DNA of 64,000 bases, taken from contig JANQPN010000079.1 in the NCBI GenBank assembly GCA_028289455.1, positions 18,388 to 82,387 of the forward strand, written 5' to 3'. Source of the stretch: Wenzhouxiangellaceae bacterium. Lineage in GTDB: Bacteria > Pseudomonadota > Gammaproteobacteria > Xanthomonadales > Wenzhouxiangellaceae. Of the stretch, positions 1 through 9,233 are shown piece after piece (position 1 is the first letter of the stretch; every line of letters begins with the position of its first letter). The notes beneath the pieces are model-generated. The model saw only the letters and a list, made by a program, of their open reading frames with translations, did no database searches and was not told the DNA's origin. The position numbers and the translations under genes were made by a program.

Positions 1-215
1 CTGGAGCGCAGCGGTTCCTGATCAGGCTGATAAATCTCCAGCTCAATATCCCAGTCTCCGGTGAATCCGCTAAGCTCAGCAAGCGCTTCCGGTGCTGATT
101 CAGCCGGCTGGGTAAAAGTAATACCCGGGTCGAACATCCGGCCGTCGCGTATCTCAGCCAGGGCTGTGGTGCAGAAAACGGCCGTCAATAGAAGCACTAA
201 AAAACCTGAGCGCAT
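1..215 (-). CDS. Secreted protein, N-terminal fragment (possible DUF1579-like domain)
   Basis: The reading frame starts at an ATG at 213-215 on the minus strand and runs off the left edge, so only about 71 residues are visible. The first ~20 residues form a signal peptide (positive start MRSG, hydrophobic core, small residues before AEIRDG), so the protein is exported. After a short linker comes a stretch reading LAELSGFTGDWDIELEI, followed by a proline and by charged residues. This resembles the start of DUF1579-type lipocalin-like domains, but that is a weak inference from a short fragment. The function is unknown. Confidence 0.6.
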   Translation of the reverse strand, partial: MRSGFLVLLLTAVFCTTALAEIRDGRMFDPGITFTQPAESAPEALAELSGFTGDWDIELEIYQPDQEPLRS

Positions 216-402
216 AATTATTCCTTGTGTGTATGCCTCGCCAGCTCAAAATAAACATACACATAGTTAAGGTATTGCTGGCGGGATATGCGACCAGATA
301 CTGTGCAATTACGTCCAAAGGTGACAAATGTGCCATCCGCCGGTGGTTTGTCTGTAAAGTATGCAACTAAGTCACATTCCGCTGAAATATAAGGGATCAA
401 AC

Positions 403-867
403 ATGGCTGAATATGTTGCCTCCATAGAATGGAGCCGTTCTGATACAGAAGCGTTTACAGATAATCGTTACAGCCGGGCGCATACCTGGAGGTTTGATGG
501 CGGTATTACCGTTGCTGCATCCTCATCCCCTCATGTTGTACCGTTGCCCTATTCGGTTGAGGCCAATGTGGATCCCGAAGAGGCTTTTGTCGCATCTTTG
601 TCCAGCTGTCATATGTTGTGGTTTTTGTATCTTGCCGGCAACAGTAAGCGGGTAGTGGATTCTTACCGTGATAATGCCCTGGGGGTAATGGCCAAAAATG
701 CACAAGGCAAGTTGGCTATGACGGAGGTGATACTGCGGCCTGAAATAAAGTTCAGTGGCAACAATCAGCCTGATCAATCAGAAATTGATGCGCTGCATCA
801 CCAGGCTCATGAACAGTGTTTTATTGCCAACTCGGTCAAAACAGAGATCAAAATCGAACCGCAATAG
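403..867 (+). CDS. OsmC family protein (organic hydroperoxide / redox protein)
   Basis: This is a 154-residue cytoplasmic protein of the OsmC/Ohr fold. Family members are thiol peroxidases that detoxify organic hydroperoxides, or relatives of unknown substrate. The two family cysteines are visible: Cys69 in SLSSCHM, after the DPEE segment, and Cys139 in HEQCFIANSV. The ATG at 403 is preceded by AAGGGA (391-396) with good spacing. A longer frame from 361 lacks such a site and adds residues not typical of the family. It is convergent with the RND permease gene, and a strong hairpin separates them. The specific substrate is not deducible. Confidence 0.88.
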   Translation: MAEYVASIEWSRSDTEAFTDNRYSRAHTWRFDGGITVAASSSPHVVPLPYSVEANVDPEEAFVASLSSCHMLWFLYLAGNSKRVVDSYRDNALGVMAKNAQGKLAMTEVILRPEIKFSGNNQPDQSEIDALHHQAHEQCFIANSVKTEIKIEPQ

Positions 868-897
868 TTCAGCCACCAGCTGTTGCCGGTGGCTGAA
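868..897. terminator. Bidirectional hairpin between convergent genes
   Basis: A perfect 10-bp inverted repeat (868-877 and 888-897) with a 10-base loop begins directly after the osmC-like stop codon. It lies 6 bases before the end of the opposing RND gene. There is no T-run on either side, so it may terminate weakly or protect 3' ends. Confidence 0.65.
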
Positions 898-903
898 TAT
901 CAG

Positions 904-3900
904 CTAACCTTCAGATGGTTGTGATGTTTTGTTATCGCGGAAAAAACTGTATAGCACCGGTACTACACCCAGTGTCAGAACAGTGCCGATAAGCAGTCCA
1001 CCCGACAGCACAACCGCCAGATCATAAAACAGCACATCTTTGGATATGATGATCGGCAGCAATCCAAGAATGGTAGTCACTGTGGTCATCAATATGGGCC
1101 GCAACCGCTTCACTGATGCTGACAGAATGGCATCGCGTACCTTAAGACCCTGGCTGCGTTCGGTATCGATCCGATCGATCAGTACAATGGCGTTGTTGAT
1201 AATAATTCCGGCCAGTGACAACAGACCGAGTATCGCCATGAAGCTTAGATTGGTGCCGGGCATAATCAGCAGGCCCAGTGTGACGCCGATCAGCGTCAGT
1301 GGGATAACACCCAGAATAACCAGCGGTTTCTTAAAGCTGTTAAATTGACCGATGAGTACCAGCACAATCAGTGCAAACGCGAGGGGCATATTGGCAAACA
1401 GGGAGCCCTGTGCTTCAGCAGATGCTTCAATTTCGCCGCCGACTTCCAGGTGATAACCGGGCGGCAGGTCAAGCTGATCCAGTGCCGGCAGCAGCATTTC
1501 ATGCAATGCGGAGGCCGAAGCTGACTGATGTTTGCCGGAAACGGTAATGACCCGTTCAAGATTGTGCCGGTGAATCATGGAGAATTCCGCTTCACCGTCC
1601 AGATTGGCCACCTGAATCAGTGGAATCGGTGTGCCGTTGACGCGTCCAACATTCAGCGTTCTGAACCGGTCGATATTGGTGCGTTCATCGCCCTCAGCCC
1701 GGAAGTACACGGGAATGATGGTGTCTCCCTCACGGTAGTCGGTTACTGCAACCCCGGATAATGTACTGTTGAGAGTGCTGGCAATGGATTCTGAAGTAAT
1801 CCCCACACGCTGAGCCCGGGCCTGATCAACATCAACCACAATTTTCACCAGCCGGTTTTCCCAGTCGTCCTTGATATTCAAGGTGCCCTGAATATCACGC
1901 ATGGCAGCTTTGACGCGTTCGGCGGCGTGGTAAATAACGTTCGCATCGTCACCATAAATCCGGTATTCGACCAGGCCGGCTTCACTGGCACCCATGGACA
2001 TCGGTTTTACCGAGACGCGTGCATCCGGCATGTTTGCTGCAGCAAACTGACGCACCCGCTGAAGCATCGGCTCAATCTGATCCGGCGTGTGCGTATTGAC
2101 GATCAGAAATGCACGGTGCGAGTCGGGGTCAATCGGATTCAGACCCAGATAAAAGCGCGGCCCGCCATGGGCTATGTAAGCAACGCTGGAAGTCACCTCG
2201 GGATTCGTGTCGCGGTCATTCAGCCAGTTGTTGAGTTGTTCAACGCTGTCAATAACACCATAAGTATTGGTGCCGATGGGCAGGTCGACATATACCTGCA
2301 GCTGGGTGCGTTCGGAATTCGGAAAAAATGTATTGGGGACAAACTGCAGAGCCCACAATGCCACCCATAATGCGGCCACAATAATTGCAATAAATGCCCA
2401 GCGGAAATTCAAAATGCGGGTGAGTAAATTGCGATAGGCCTGATAAAACCTGGTCGAATATGCAGTGTCTTCATCGACTGGTTCGCTTTTACCCAGCCCC
2501 CAGAAACACAACAGCGGGGTAATCGTCATGGCCAGCAGCCATGAGCACAGCAGGGCTATGGCAATCACCAACGACAGCGACCGGGTATATTCGCCGGCTT
2601 CGTTGGCGGCCAGCATCAGCGGCATAAAGGCGAATATGGTTGTCAGACTGGATGCCAGCAGTGGCATTGCCAGGGTCTGACCGGTTTTGATAACGGCTTC
2701 ACGGCGTTGCTGGCCCAGTGAGAACCGGCGGCCGATCTCCTCGGAAATAACAATGCCGTTATCCACCAGCAGGCCCAGTGAAATGATCAGCGTGGCCAGT
2801 GACATGCGCTCCAGTTCAATGCCGACATAACGCATCACCAGCAGTGTCATCAGCATGGTGAGCGGTACCATCGAGCCGACAATTAGCCCTGTTCGCCAGC
2901 CCAGGAACAGGATAACCACCAGCAATACGATCACAATGGTTTGATACAGGTTACTCATAACCGACTGCACGGCTGTGGCAATCTCAGCCGGTTGGAAGGT
3001 GATGTATTCCAGCACGTATCCGAGCGGTATTTCAGACTGTAAGCGATCCAGGGCGCTGCTGAGATCTTCGCCAAACTGATGGGAATCGTAACGGTCGGTC
3101 ATTTGGATGCTTAACACGATCGCCCGTTGACCATTGAAGTAAGCCGGCTTCTGCGGGGGTTCAACATAGGCGCGGGTAATGGTGGCCAGATCACGCAGAT
3201 ACACCACCTGTCCGGGCTGGTCGGGAACATCAATGGTTACCTGACCCAGGTCATCCACGCTTTCAAAATTACCGCTTGGTTCAACACTGAATGTGTTAAA
3301 CCCGGCCTCGATTTGCCCGCCGGGAGAAATTATGTTGGTCTGTTGAATCGCATTAACCAAGCTGGTGCCGGAAATACCTAATTGGGACAGGCGGGCGTTG
3401 TTGACTTCAACAAAAATCCGCTCCGGTTCTACCCCAAACAGTTCGATCTTGCTGACACCGGGTACGCTGTAGAGCTTATTGCGCAGCTCGCGGGCCGTGG
3501 CACGCATTTCCGCGGGGCTGAATCCGTCACTGGTCAGTGCAACAGTGGCCATGGCCACATCACCATAGGTGTCATTAACAAATGGCCCCTGGGTATTGCT
3601 GGGCAGTTCGCTCTTTACGTCCTCCATCTTATTGCGCAGGTCCTGCCAGATGGGCTCCAGGTCGTAATAGCTGTCATACAGCTCTACACTGACAGTGGCC
3701 TGCCCGGAGCGAGACACGGAGCGGATATCTTCCACCTCAGGCATCTCGCGGATTTTTTCTTCCAGCTTGCGGGTAATTAAATCCTCCACCCGGCTGGGTG
3801 CCAGCCCCTGCAGTGATGCATTCACCTGGGCTGTACGGATGGTGATTTCCGGGTCTTCCCGTGACGGGTGGGTCAGGAAACTGCTGGGGCCGGCCAGACA

Positions 3901-3966
3901 GATGATCAGCGCAAACGACAGCACCAGCATGCTGTTGCGCAGCGCCCAATGAGTCAGCGAAAACAT
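904..3966 (-). CDS. RND efflux permease (HAE1/AcrB-like superfamily)
   Basis: This inner-membrane resistance-nodulation-division pump of 1020 residues is driven by the proton gradient. It should work with the adaptor encoded just upstream and an outer-membrane channel not seen here. The topology is canonical: one N-terminal helix (SMLVLSFALIICLAG), a large periplasmic porter domain, a helix bundle near 340-540, a second porter domain, and a C-terminal bundle. TM4 carries the proton-relay region GLLVDNGIVISEEIGRR. The start at 3966 is chosen because it lies 7 bp after the adaptor stop. A longer frame to 4020 would overlap the adaptor and add a non-membrane leader. The substrate is unknown. An N-terminal sequence without the usual FI-RP-IFA pattern suggests a subfamily other than AcrB itself. 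Confidence 0.93.
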   Translation of the reverse strand: MFSLTHWALRNSMLVLSFALIICLAGPSSFLTHPSREDPEITIRTAQVNASLQGLAPSRVEDLITRKLEEKIREMPEVEDIRSVSRSGQATVSVELYDSYYDLEPIWQDLRNKMEDVKSELPSNTQGPFVNDTYGDVAMATVALTSDGFSPAEMRATARELRNKLYSVPGVSKIELFGVEPERIFVEVNNARLSQLGISGTSLVNAIQQTNIISPGGQIEAGFNTFSVEPSGNFESVDDLGQVTIDVPDQPGQVVYLRDLATITRAYVEPPQKPAYFNGQRAIVLSIQMTDRYDSHQFGEDLSSALDRLQSEIPLGYVLEYITFQPAEIATAVQSVMSNLYQTIVIVLLVVILFLGWRTGLIVGSMVPLTMLMTLLVMRYVGIELERMSLATLIISLGLLVDNGIVISEEIGRRFSLGQQRREAVIKTGQTLAMPLLASSLTTIFAFMPLMLAANEAGEYTRSLSLVIAIALLCSWLLAMTITPLLCFWGLGKSEPVDEDTAYSTRFYQAYRNLLTRILNFRWAFIAIIVAALWVALWALQFVPNTFFPNSERTQLQVYVDLPIGTNTYGVIDSVEQLNNWLNDRDTNPEVTSSVAYIAHGGPRFYLGLNPIDPDSHRAFLIVNTHTPDQIEPMLQRVRQFAAANMPDARVSVKPMSMGASEAGLVEYRIYGDDANVIYHAAERVKAAMRDIQGTLNIKDDWENRLVKIVVDVDQARAQRVGITSESIASTLNSTLSGVAVTDYREGDTIIPVYFRAEGDERTNIDRFRTLNVGRVNGTPIPLIQVANLDGEAEFSMIHRHNLERVITVSGKHQSASASALHEMLLPALDQLDLPPGYHLEVGGEIEASAEAQGSLFANMPLAFALIVLVLIGQFNSFKKPLVILGVIPLTLIGVTLGLLIMPGTNLSFMAILGLLSLAGIIINNAIVLIDRIDTERSQGLKVRDAILSASVKRLRPILMTTVTTILGLLPIIISKDVLFYDLAVVLSGGLLIGTVLTLGVVPVLYSFFRDNKTSQPSEG

Positions 3967-3973
3967 CGGCGGC

Positions 3974-5074
3974 TTATTGGGCTTGCTGCGGGTCAAGCAA
4001 TCGCACCCGCATGCCGTCAATCAAAAAAGATACCCCGGCAATGGCAACTATTTCACCTTCGGCGATATCTCCGGTTACCTGCAGCTCGTTGTCTTCCACA
4101 TCAATAATGTTGATCGAGCGCTGTTCAACCTGTCCTGATTCCGGGTTAAACGCAAATACCGTACCGGCGTTGCTGGCGGCCGTTGGAAGTACAGCCGACA
4201 TTGGCAGCATGAATGCCTGCCCGGTCGCCTGGGTGGAGTAGGCAAAAGTAATTTCGGCCGACATGCCGGGTTTAATATCAGGATCATTGTTATCCAGAAT
4301 AACTGTAACTGGAAAAGTGCTGCTGCTGGTAACCCGGGAGCCAATTTCACTGATCACACCGCTAACGCTGCGGCTGTCCAGGGTTGGGAAGCTGATGTTG
4401 ACCGGGTCACCCAGGTTTAGATGCTGACCGAGGTTTTCAGGAATGCCGGCATTAACCTTCTGCTGGCCATCCGAACTGACCTGGACGATACGCTGGCCGG
4501 GGGTAACCTCGGCGAACTGCTCTTCGTATTTCTCGGATACCTGTCCGTTCAAAGGTGATATCAGAGTGGACTGGCGGACATCCCGTTGTGCCAGCGCCAG
4601 CCTGGAGTTGGCAACATCTACGGCACTGCGAGCGCTGTCCCGATTAGCTACTGTGGTATCGAATTCTGATTTGCTGATAAAGCCGCGTTCATACATCGGT
4701 GAGCGCTGCTCAAAAGCACTTTCAGCTTCCTGTAGCCTGGCTCGAGCATCATTGAGTTCCCCTTCAGCGGTGCGCACGTTGAGCTGATAAGACTCATCAT
4801 CCAGTCGGGCTATGACGTCGCCACGGCTGATTTCATCACCGACATTGACATTGATTTCCGCGAGCCGGCCACTTACCTGAAAGGCCAGATCGGTAACAAT
4901 ATCCGCCTCAGTCAAGCCAGCGATAGTACGTTGCTGCTGGGTGGCGCGTTCGGAGACAACAATGGTTTTAATAGCGCGCAGCGGCTCTTCTGCCGGTGGT
5001 TCCGGATCATTTCCACAGCCGCTGAGCAGTGACAGCAGCGCTGCGAACAGCAGGCAATAAAGGAGTTTAGGCAT
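3974..5074 (-). CDS. RND periplasmic adaptor (membrane fusion protein), lipoprotein
   Basis: This 366-residue adaptor bridges the pump to an outer-membrane channel. The N-terminus is a lipoprotein signal with lipobox LLSGC, placing it on a membrane in the periplasm. The order of elements is typical: a biotinyl/lipoyl-like half (VGDEISRGDVIARLDD), an alpha-helical hairpin rich in Ala, Arg and Glu (residues ~100-160), the second lipoyl half (STLISPLNGQVSEKY), then beta-barrel and membrane-proximal domains. It is co-transcribed with the downstream permease, with a 7-bp gap. An inverted repeat about 25-48 bp upstream of the ATG is a candidate operator. Confidence 0.93.
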   Translation of the reverse strand: MPKLLYCLLFAALLSLLSGCGNDPEPPAEEPLRAIKTIVVSERATQQQRTIAGLTEADIVTDLAFQVSGRLAEINVNVGDEISRGDVIARLDDESYQLNVRTAEGELNDARARLQEAESAFEQRSPMYERGFISKSEFDTTVANRDSARSAVDVANSRLALAQRDVRQSTLISPLNGQVSEKYEEQFAEVTPGQRIVQVSSDGQQKVNAGIPENLGQHLNLGDPVNISFPTLDSRSVSGVISEIGSRVTSSSTFPVTVILDNNDPDIKPGMSAEITFAYSTQATGQAFMLPMSAVLPTAASNAGTVFAFNPESGQVEQRSINIIDVEDNELQVTGDIAEGEIVAIAGVSFLIDGMRVRLLDPQQAQ

Positions 5075-5098
5075 ATCTATCTGATTTCCGTGTTTTTA

Positions 5099-5122
5099 AT
5101 TAGGCCGATCCAATGGCCTAAT
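5099..5122. promoter_or_regulatory. Inverted repeat upstream of RND operon, candidate operator
   Basis: Two perfect 8-bp arms (ATTAGGCC and GGCCTAAT) are separated by 8 bp and lie 25 bp upstream of the adaptor ATG. No T-run follows on the minus strand, so an intrinsic terminator is unlikely. The size fits a dimeric repressor site such as a TetR-type operator. No regulator gene is adjacent, so the partner is unknown. Confidence 0.5.
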
Positions 5123-5305
5123 ACTCGCTCAAAAATTAAAGTATTGCCAGTCCGGGCTGGTCAGGGAAGTTGTAAGAATGATAAAGGGCAGCGTGTGAAT
5201 GCGTAGTGTGTGGTTATGACTAGGTTAGGGTGGATTGTCTCGGCGAAGTTGACCGGGACGGTTTGCCGCAGCAGCTAGATGAGGTATGCCGGGAATTGGC
5301 CAGGC

Positions 5306-5818
5306 TTATTTGTTGTTCAGATGTTCCTGCAGACGTCTGAGCTGTTCCGCCAGAACACTGTCTACCACCGGGGCCAGTGCTGTCAGGTCGGTATCGGTAA
5401 ATCCATTGACATAATATTTCCAGCTGATGGTAGTACCGTCGGAATCATTGGGTAACAATGACCAGATCATGGTGCCATCCAGTCCAAAATCCTTCAGCGG
5501 GCCCAGGCCGCCTTCGAAAACCACCTTGCTGTTCTCCACCCAGATGGCAGTGTTCAGATGATGCACCAGATTGCCGTCCCAGCGTTCGCAGTAACAGCGC
5601 TTATCGATCTGCAGATTGGCACCGACGCCGGAATAGGTATGCTCCGGATTCCACCATTCGCCTACCTTGCCGGTCATAACCGCGAATACAGCTGCAGGTT
5701 CAGTGGTTACATCGACACTTTGTTCAATGATGAAGCCTTCAGCAGATGACTTGGCAACTTCTGCATAAGCAGTGTTCAAACCGATAATGGCAAGCAAAAT
5801 ACTAATAAGTGAACGCAT
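5306..5818 (-). CDS. Exported SRPBCC / START-like domain protein
   Basis: This is a 170-residue protein with a clear signal peptide (MRSLISILLAIIGLNTAYA), so it is periplasmic or secreted. The rest fits the SRPBCC helix-grip fold. It has an opening strand IIEQSVDVTTEPAAVFAVMT, a KVGEWWNPEHTYSG segment as in AHSA1-like/polyketide-cyclase proteins, a central GTMIWSLLPNDSDGTTISWKY strand pair, and a long C-terminal helix ending LAEQLRRLQEHL. Family members bind hydrophobic ligands in a cavity. The ligand here is unknown. It is transcribed alone, divergent from the TIGR03032 gene. Confidence 0.8.
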   Translation of the reverse strand: MRSLISILLAIIGLNTAYAEVAKSSAEGFIIEQSVDVTTEPAAVFAVMTGKVGEWWNPEHTYSGVGANLQIDKRCYCERWDGNLVHHLNTAIWVENSKVVFEGGLGPLKDFGLDGTMIWSLLPNDSDGTTISWKYYVNGFTDTDLTALAPVVDSVLAEQLRRLQEHLNNK

Positions 5819-5987
5819 ATTGAATTCTGACCCGATTGAGATAAGCGCAGTTTATATGATGCAACACGATCGATCTTGTAAAAATGTATATACCGATGGT
5901 CCATTGACTGTTCAACGCTTTTATAGATGACGTCTGACGGCGACTGGCTTAGAATTCTTGGGTTGCAGTATTTAGTAGATCGCTTCC

Positions 5988-7052
5988 GTGAATAATCCAA
6001 CCCCGCAAGACCCCAACAAACCTTTGCCGTTTCAAATCCATTTTTCACGGCAGTTTTCCTCCTGGCTGACGGAGGTGCAGGCCAGTTTAATGTGCACTAC
6101 CTATCAAACCGGCAAAGTGTTTATGTTTGGCATGGGGCAGCAAGGCGTATCAGTAGCCGAACGGACTTTCGCACGGGTAATGGGCCTGGGGGTGGACAAA
6201 AAAGGTTTCTATATGGCCAGCCTGTTTCAGCTTTGGCGATTTGAGAATATTTTGTCCAAAGGTGAGAACTATCAGAATTACGACCGCTTGTATGTGCCCC
6301 AGTTTGCATGGACCACTGGTGATCTGGATATCCATGATATCGGGGTGCAGGCTGATGGCCAGCCGGTATTTGTGAATTCGCTGTTCAGCTGTCTCGGTCG
6401 GCCATCGGTTGAATACAGTTTTAATCCGGTGTGGAAGCCACCGTTTATTTCCAGGCTGGCGGCGGAGGATCGCTGTCATCTGAATGGTTTGGCGATGATT
6501 GGCGGTGAACCGGCCTATGTTTCCGCCGTCAGCCGTTCTGATGGCGCAGAAGGCTGGCGTGATCATCGTCAGGATGGTGGAATAGTTATTGATGTAAAAG
6601 CCGATGAGATTATTTGCGATGGTTTATCGATGCCGCACTCACCACGTTTTTATCAAGGCAGGCTATGGCTGTTGAATTCCGGAACAGGAGATTTTGGTTA
6701 TCTCGATACCGACAGCGGCCGGTTTGAAGCGGTTGGTTTTTGCCCCGGGTATGCACGTGGGTTGAGTTTTATCGGTAAATACGCGGTGGTTGGACTGTCC
6801 AAACCTAGAAACAAATCGTTCAGTGGTCTGGCGCTGGATGCTGCATTGGAAAAACGCGCCATCAAGCCACGTTGCGGCATTGCTGTGTTTGATCTGGAAA
6901 CCGGCGATAATGTCCATAATCTTTGGTTCGACGGAATTCTCGAAGAGCTCTATGACGTGGCGGTTCTACCGGGTGTAATCCGGCCGCTGTTGCTGGGGCT
7001 TAAAAGCGACGAAATCCGACGGGTTCTGCGCCTGCCTCCGGACAGTATCTGA
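5988..7052 (+). CDS. TIGR03032 family protein (DUF4915)
   Basis: The 354-residue protein matches my recollection of the TIGR03032/DUF4915 family. Features include the opening HFSRQFSSWLTEVQASLMCTTYQTGKVFMFG, the HDIGVQADGQPVFVNSLFSCL segment, and RCHLNGLAMIGGEPAYVSAVSRSD. The repeated short strands suggest a beta-propeller. There is no signal peptide, so it is cytoplasmic. The biochemical role is unestablished. The start is GTG at 5988; no in-frame ATG gives the full N-terminal domain. The next gene, a GT41-like glycosyltransferase, begins at the very next base, so the two are probably translationally coupled and act together. Confidence 0.85.
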   Translation: MNNPTPQDPNKPLPFQIHFSRQFSSWLTEVQASLMCTTYQTGKVFMFGMGQQGVSVAERTFARVMGLGVDKKGFYMASLFQLWRFENILSKGENYQNYDRLYVPQFAWTTGDLDIHDIGVQADGQPVFVNSLFSCLGRPSVEYSFNPVWKPPFISRLAAEDRCHLNGLAMIGGEPAYVSAVSRSDGAEGWRDHRQDGGIVIDVKADEIICDGLSMPHSPRFYQGRLWLLNSGTGDFGYLDTDSGRFEAVGFCPGYARGLSFIGKYAVVGLSKPRNKSFSGLALDAALEKRAIKPRCGIAVFDLETGDNVHNLWFDGILEELYDVAVLPGVIRPLLLGLKSDEIRRVLRLPPDSI

Positions 7053-9215
7053 TTGTCCTCCAGCGAACAACAGTTCCAGCAGGCATTACGGCTGCACGCT
7101 GATGGTGAACTTGACAGGGCGGTAGTGGCCTATCGGGCAATAATTGCTGAACATGAGCATGCCGGAGCGCTGAGCAACCTGGGGCAGATTCTGCGCCGCC
7201 GCGGAGAGCTGGGGGAATCGCTGGAACTGCAACAGAGAGCCTGTGCTGTGCCGGATGCCAGCGCTGAAATGCATTTCAATATGGGTAATGCATTACGTCA
7301 CGCCAATCGTCTGCCGGGCGCCATGGCCGCTTATCAGCAGGCGCTTTTGCTTAAGCCTGAATTTGCACTGGCTCATTGTGCACTGGGTATTGTTGTACAG
7401 CATTTGCAGGGTGCTGCCAGGGCGCATAAGCATTATCAGCGGGCGATTGAGCACGACCGGGGTTTATGGCGTGCCTGGTTCGGACGTGCCGAAACCAGCC
7501 TGGAAACAGGCCCGGCCGACAGTGTAATCAGCGACCTGCAACAGGCGGTTAAGCTGGCGCCGCAACAATTGCCGGTATGGCGGCTTTTGGCACAGACACT
7601 GGCTGCCCAATCCCATTTAGATAGTCAGCTGTATCAGCTTATGATTCAGGCCTGCCAACGCTGGGCTGCGCTGGATCAAAAGGCTACTCAGCCATTGATA
7701 GAAATTGCCAACAGAGAATGGGAAGCCAGGCAGCATGAGGTATCCATTAACGCATTGCGTGAGGCTGTTGAGCGCAGTCCTGATGAGTTCGCCTTATTGA
7801 GTTTTTTGTCGTTGCGGCTGGCAGAAGTTCATCATGTAGGCGAGGCGGAGCTGTATTGTCAGAAGGCGCTGACCATACAGCCCGATGACGATATTATGCT
7901 GGCACATGCTGGCAAGCTGCAGATGCTGCAAGGCAATGTGCGGCAGGCTGTGCAAAGTTTCGGCGAGCTGTATGCCCACGACCCCGAAGGTGCATATGGC
8001 GGACGCAACTGGCTGTTTGCCTCGTTATATGATGAAACACTGGATGCTCAGACCATCAGCCAACGGCATAGCAGGGTTACTGCGGGCTGGCACCTTGAAA
8101 AGAGCACACAAGCGGCTGATTTATCCAGACAGCAGCCAAAGAGAATAGGATATCTGTCGCCTGATCTCACTGGAGACCATCCAGTTGCCCAGTTCTTTGA
8201 GCCGGTGCTGGCGAATCACAACCACCAGCAATTTGATGTATTTGTTTTTTCAGCCACCGATAAAGTCGATGACACCACCAGGCGCTGCCGGCAGCTGACG
8301 GTGCATTGGCATGATGTACGGGCATTGGGTGATCAGGAACTGGCTGAACTGTTGCATTCGCATCAGCTGGATGTGCTGATTGATCTGGCGGGACATACCA
8401 AAGGCTCACGACTGAGTGTGTTTGGTTACCGGCCGGCAGCCGTGCAGATGTGTTGGCTGGGTTATCCCTACAGCACCGGGCATCCGGCCTGTGATTATCT
8501 GCTGGCTGATAAAATCGTCTGTCCTCCGGAATTGGCCGGACTGTATACCGAGCAACTGTTATATCTGCCCAGTTGTGTATTTTGCCAGCCCAGGCTGGAT
8601 GGAGGGCTGAGCAATTCCGGACCATTGGCTGAAAAGCCGGTGACATTCGGTAACTTTGGTGCATTTCAGAAAATAACGCCGGCTACTTTTGATCTATGGG
8701 TGAAGGTTTTACAGGCTGTTCCGAACAGTCGGCTGATGCTCAAGAACGGGTCGTTTGCTGATGCCGGTTTGCGCGAGCGGTTTGCCCGCCGCCTGATCGA
8801 TGCAGGTATCAGCAGCAACCGGTTTGAATTGCGCCAGCCATCACCATTCGCTGACATGATGGCGGAATACAATAATGTTGATGTGGTGCTGGATACACTG
8901 GCATATAACGGTGGAACTACAGCCTTTCATGCCTTGTGGATGGGTGTACCTACTCTGACATTGCCTGGAGAAAAATTCTGCAACCGGATGGGGGCATCGA
9001 TTATGCAGGCGGTTGATGCCGGAGGTTGGGTAACCGATAGTCAGGCTGGTTATCTGAGCCGGGCAAAACAGGCTGCGGTGCAAGTACAGGAATTGCGTCT
9101 GCAGCGCAGCAGTTGGAGAGAAAAGCTACAGACCGGTCTTCTGGGGAATCATGCCAGATTTGTTGAACAACTGGAACGCACAATCACTGCAGCCTGGCGC
9201 CAGGCGGGTAAGTAG
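7053..9215 (+). CDS. TPR repeat protein with O-GlcNAc transferase (GT41/SPINDLY-like) domain
   Basis: This 720-residue protein has an N-terminal array of tetratricopeptide repeats over about 1-330 (for example AMAAYQQALLLKPEFALAHCALG). A GT41 catalytic region follows from about 360 to 710. Visible catalytic signatures are GDHP with His376, DLAGHTKGSRL followed by QMCWLGYPYSTG, FGNFGAFQKITP, and the nucleotide-sugar binding LDTLAYNGGTTAFHALWMGVPTLT. The family transfers GlcNAc or other sugars to Ser/Thr, or glycosylates other acceptors. Donor and acceptor are unknown here. The start is TTG directly after the upstream TGA, with no strong Shine-Dalgarno, implying coupling to the TIGR03032 gene. 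A later start is possible but would cut into the first repeat. Confidence 0.88.
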   Translation: MSSSEQQFQQALRLHADGELDRAVVAYRAIIAEHEHAGALSNLGQILRRRGELGESLELQQRACAVPDASAEMHFNMGNALRHANRLPGAMAAYQQALLLKPEFALAHCALGIVVQHLQGAARAHKHYQRAIEHDRGLWRAWFGRAETSLETGPADSVISDLQQAVKLAPQQLPVWRLLAQTLAAQSHLDSQLYQLMIQACQRWAALDQKATQPLIEIANREWEARQHEVSINALREAVERSPDEFALLSFLSLRLAEVHHVGEAELYCQKALTIQPDDDIMLAHAGKLQMLQGNVRQAVQSFGELYAHDPEGAYGGRNWLFASLYDETLDAQTISQRHSRVTAGWHLEKSTQAADLSRQQPKRIGYLSPDLTGDHPVAQFFEPVLANHNHQQFDVFVFSATDKVDDTTRRCRQLTVHWHDVRALGDQELAELLHSHQLDVLIDLAGHTKGSRLSVFGYRPAAVQMCWLGYPYSTGHPACDYLLADKIVCPPELAGLYTEQLLYLPSCVFCQPRLDGGLSNSGPLAEKPVTFGNFGAFQKITPATFDLWVKVLQAVPNSRLMLKNGSFADAGLRERFARRLIDAGISSNRFELRQPSPFADMMAEYNNVDVVLDTLAYNGGTTAFHALWMGVPTLTLPGEKFCNRMGASIMQAVDAGGWVTDSQAGYLSRAKQAAVQVQELRLQRSSWREKLQTGLLGNHARFVEQLERTITAAWRQAGK

Positions 9216-9233
9216 CAGCAGTAGCTGATGGGT

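Noticed and set aside
1927..2370. Opposite-strand open frames inside the RND permease genes
   Set aside because: They lie antisense within strongly conserved coding sequence, have no ribosome-binding sites and no recognisable domains.
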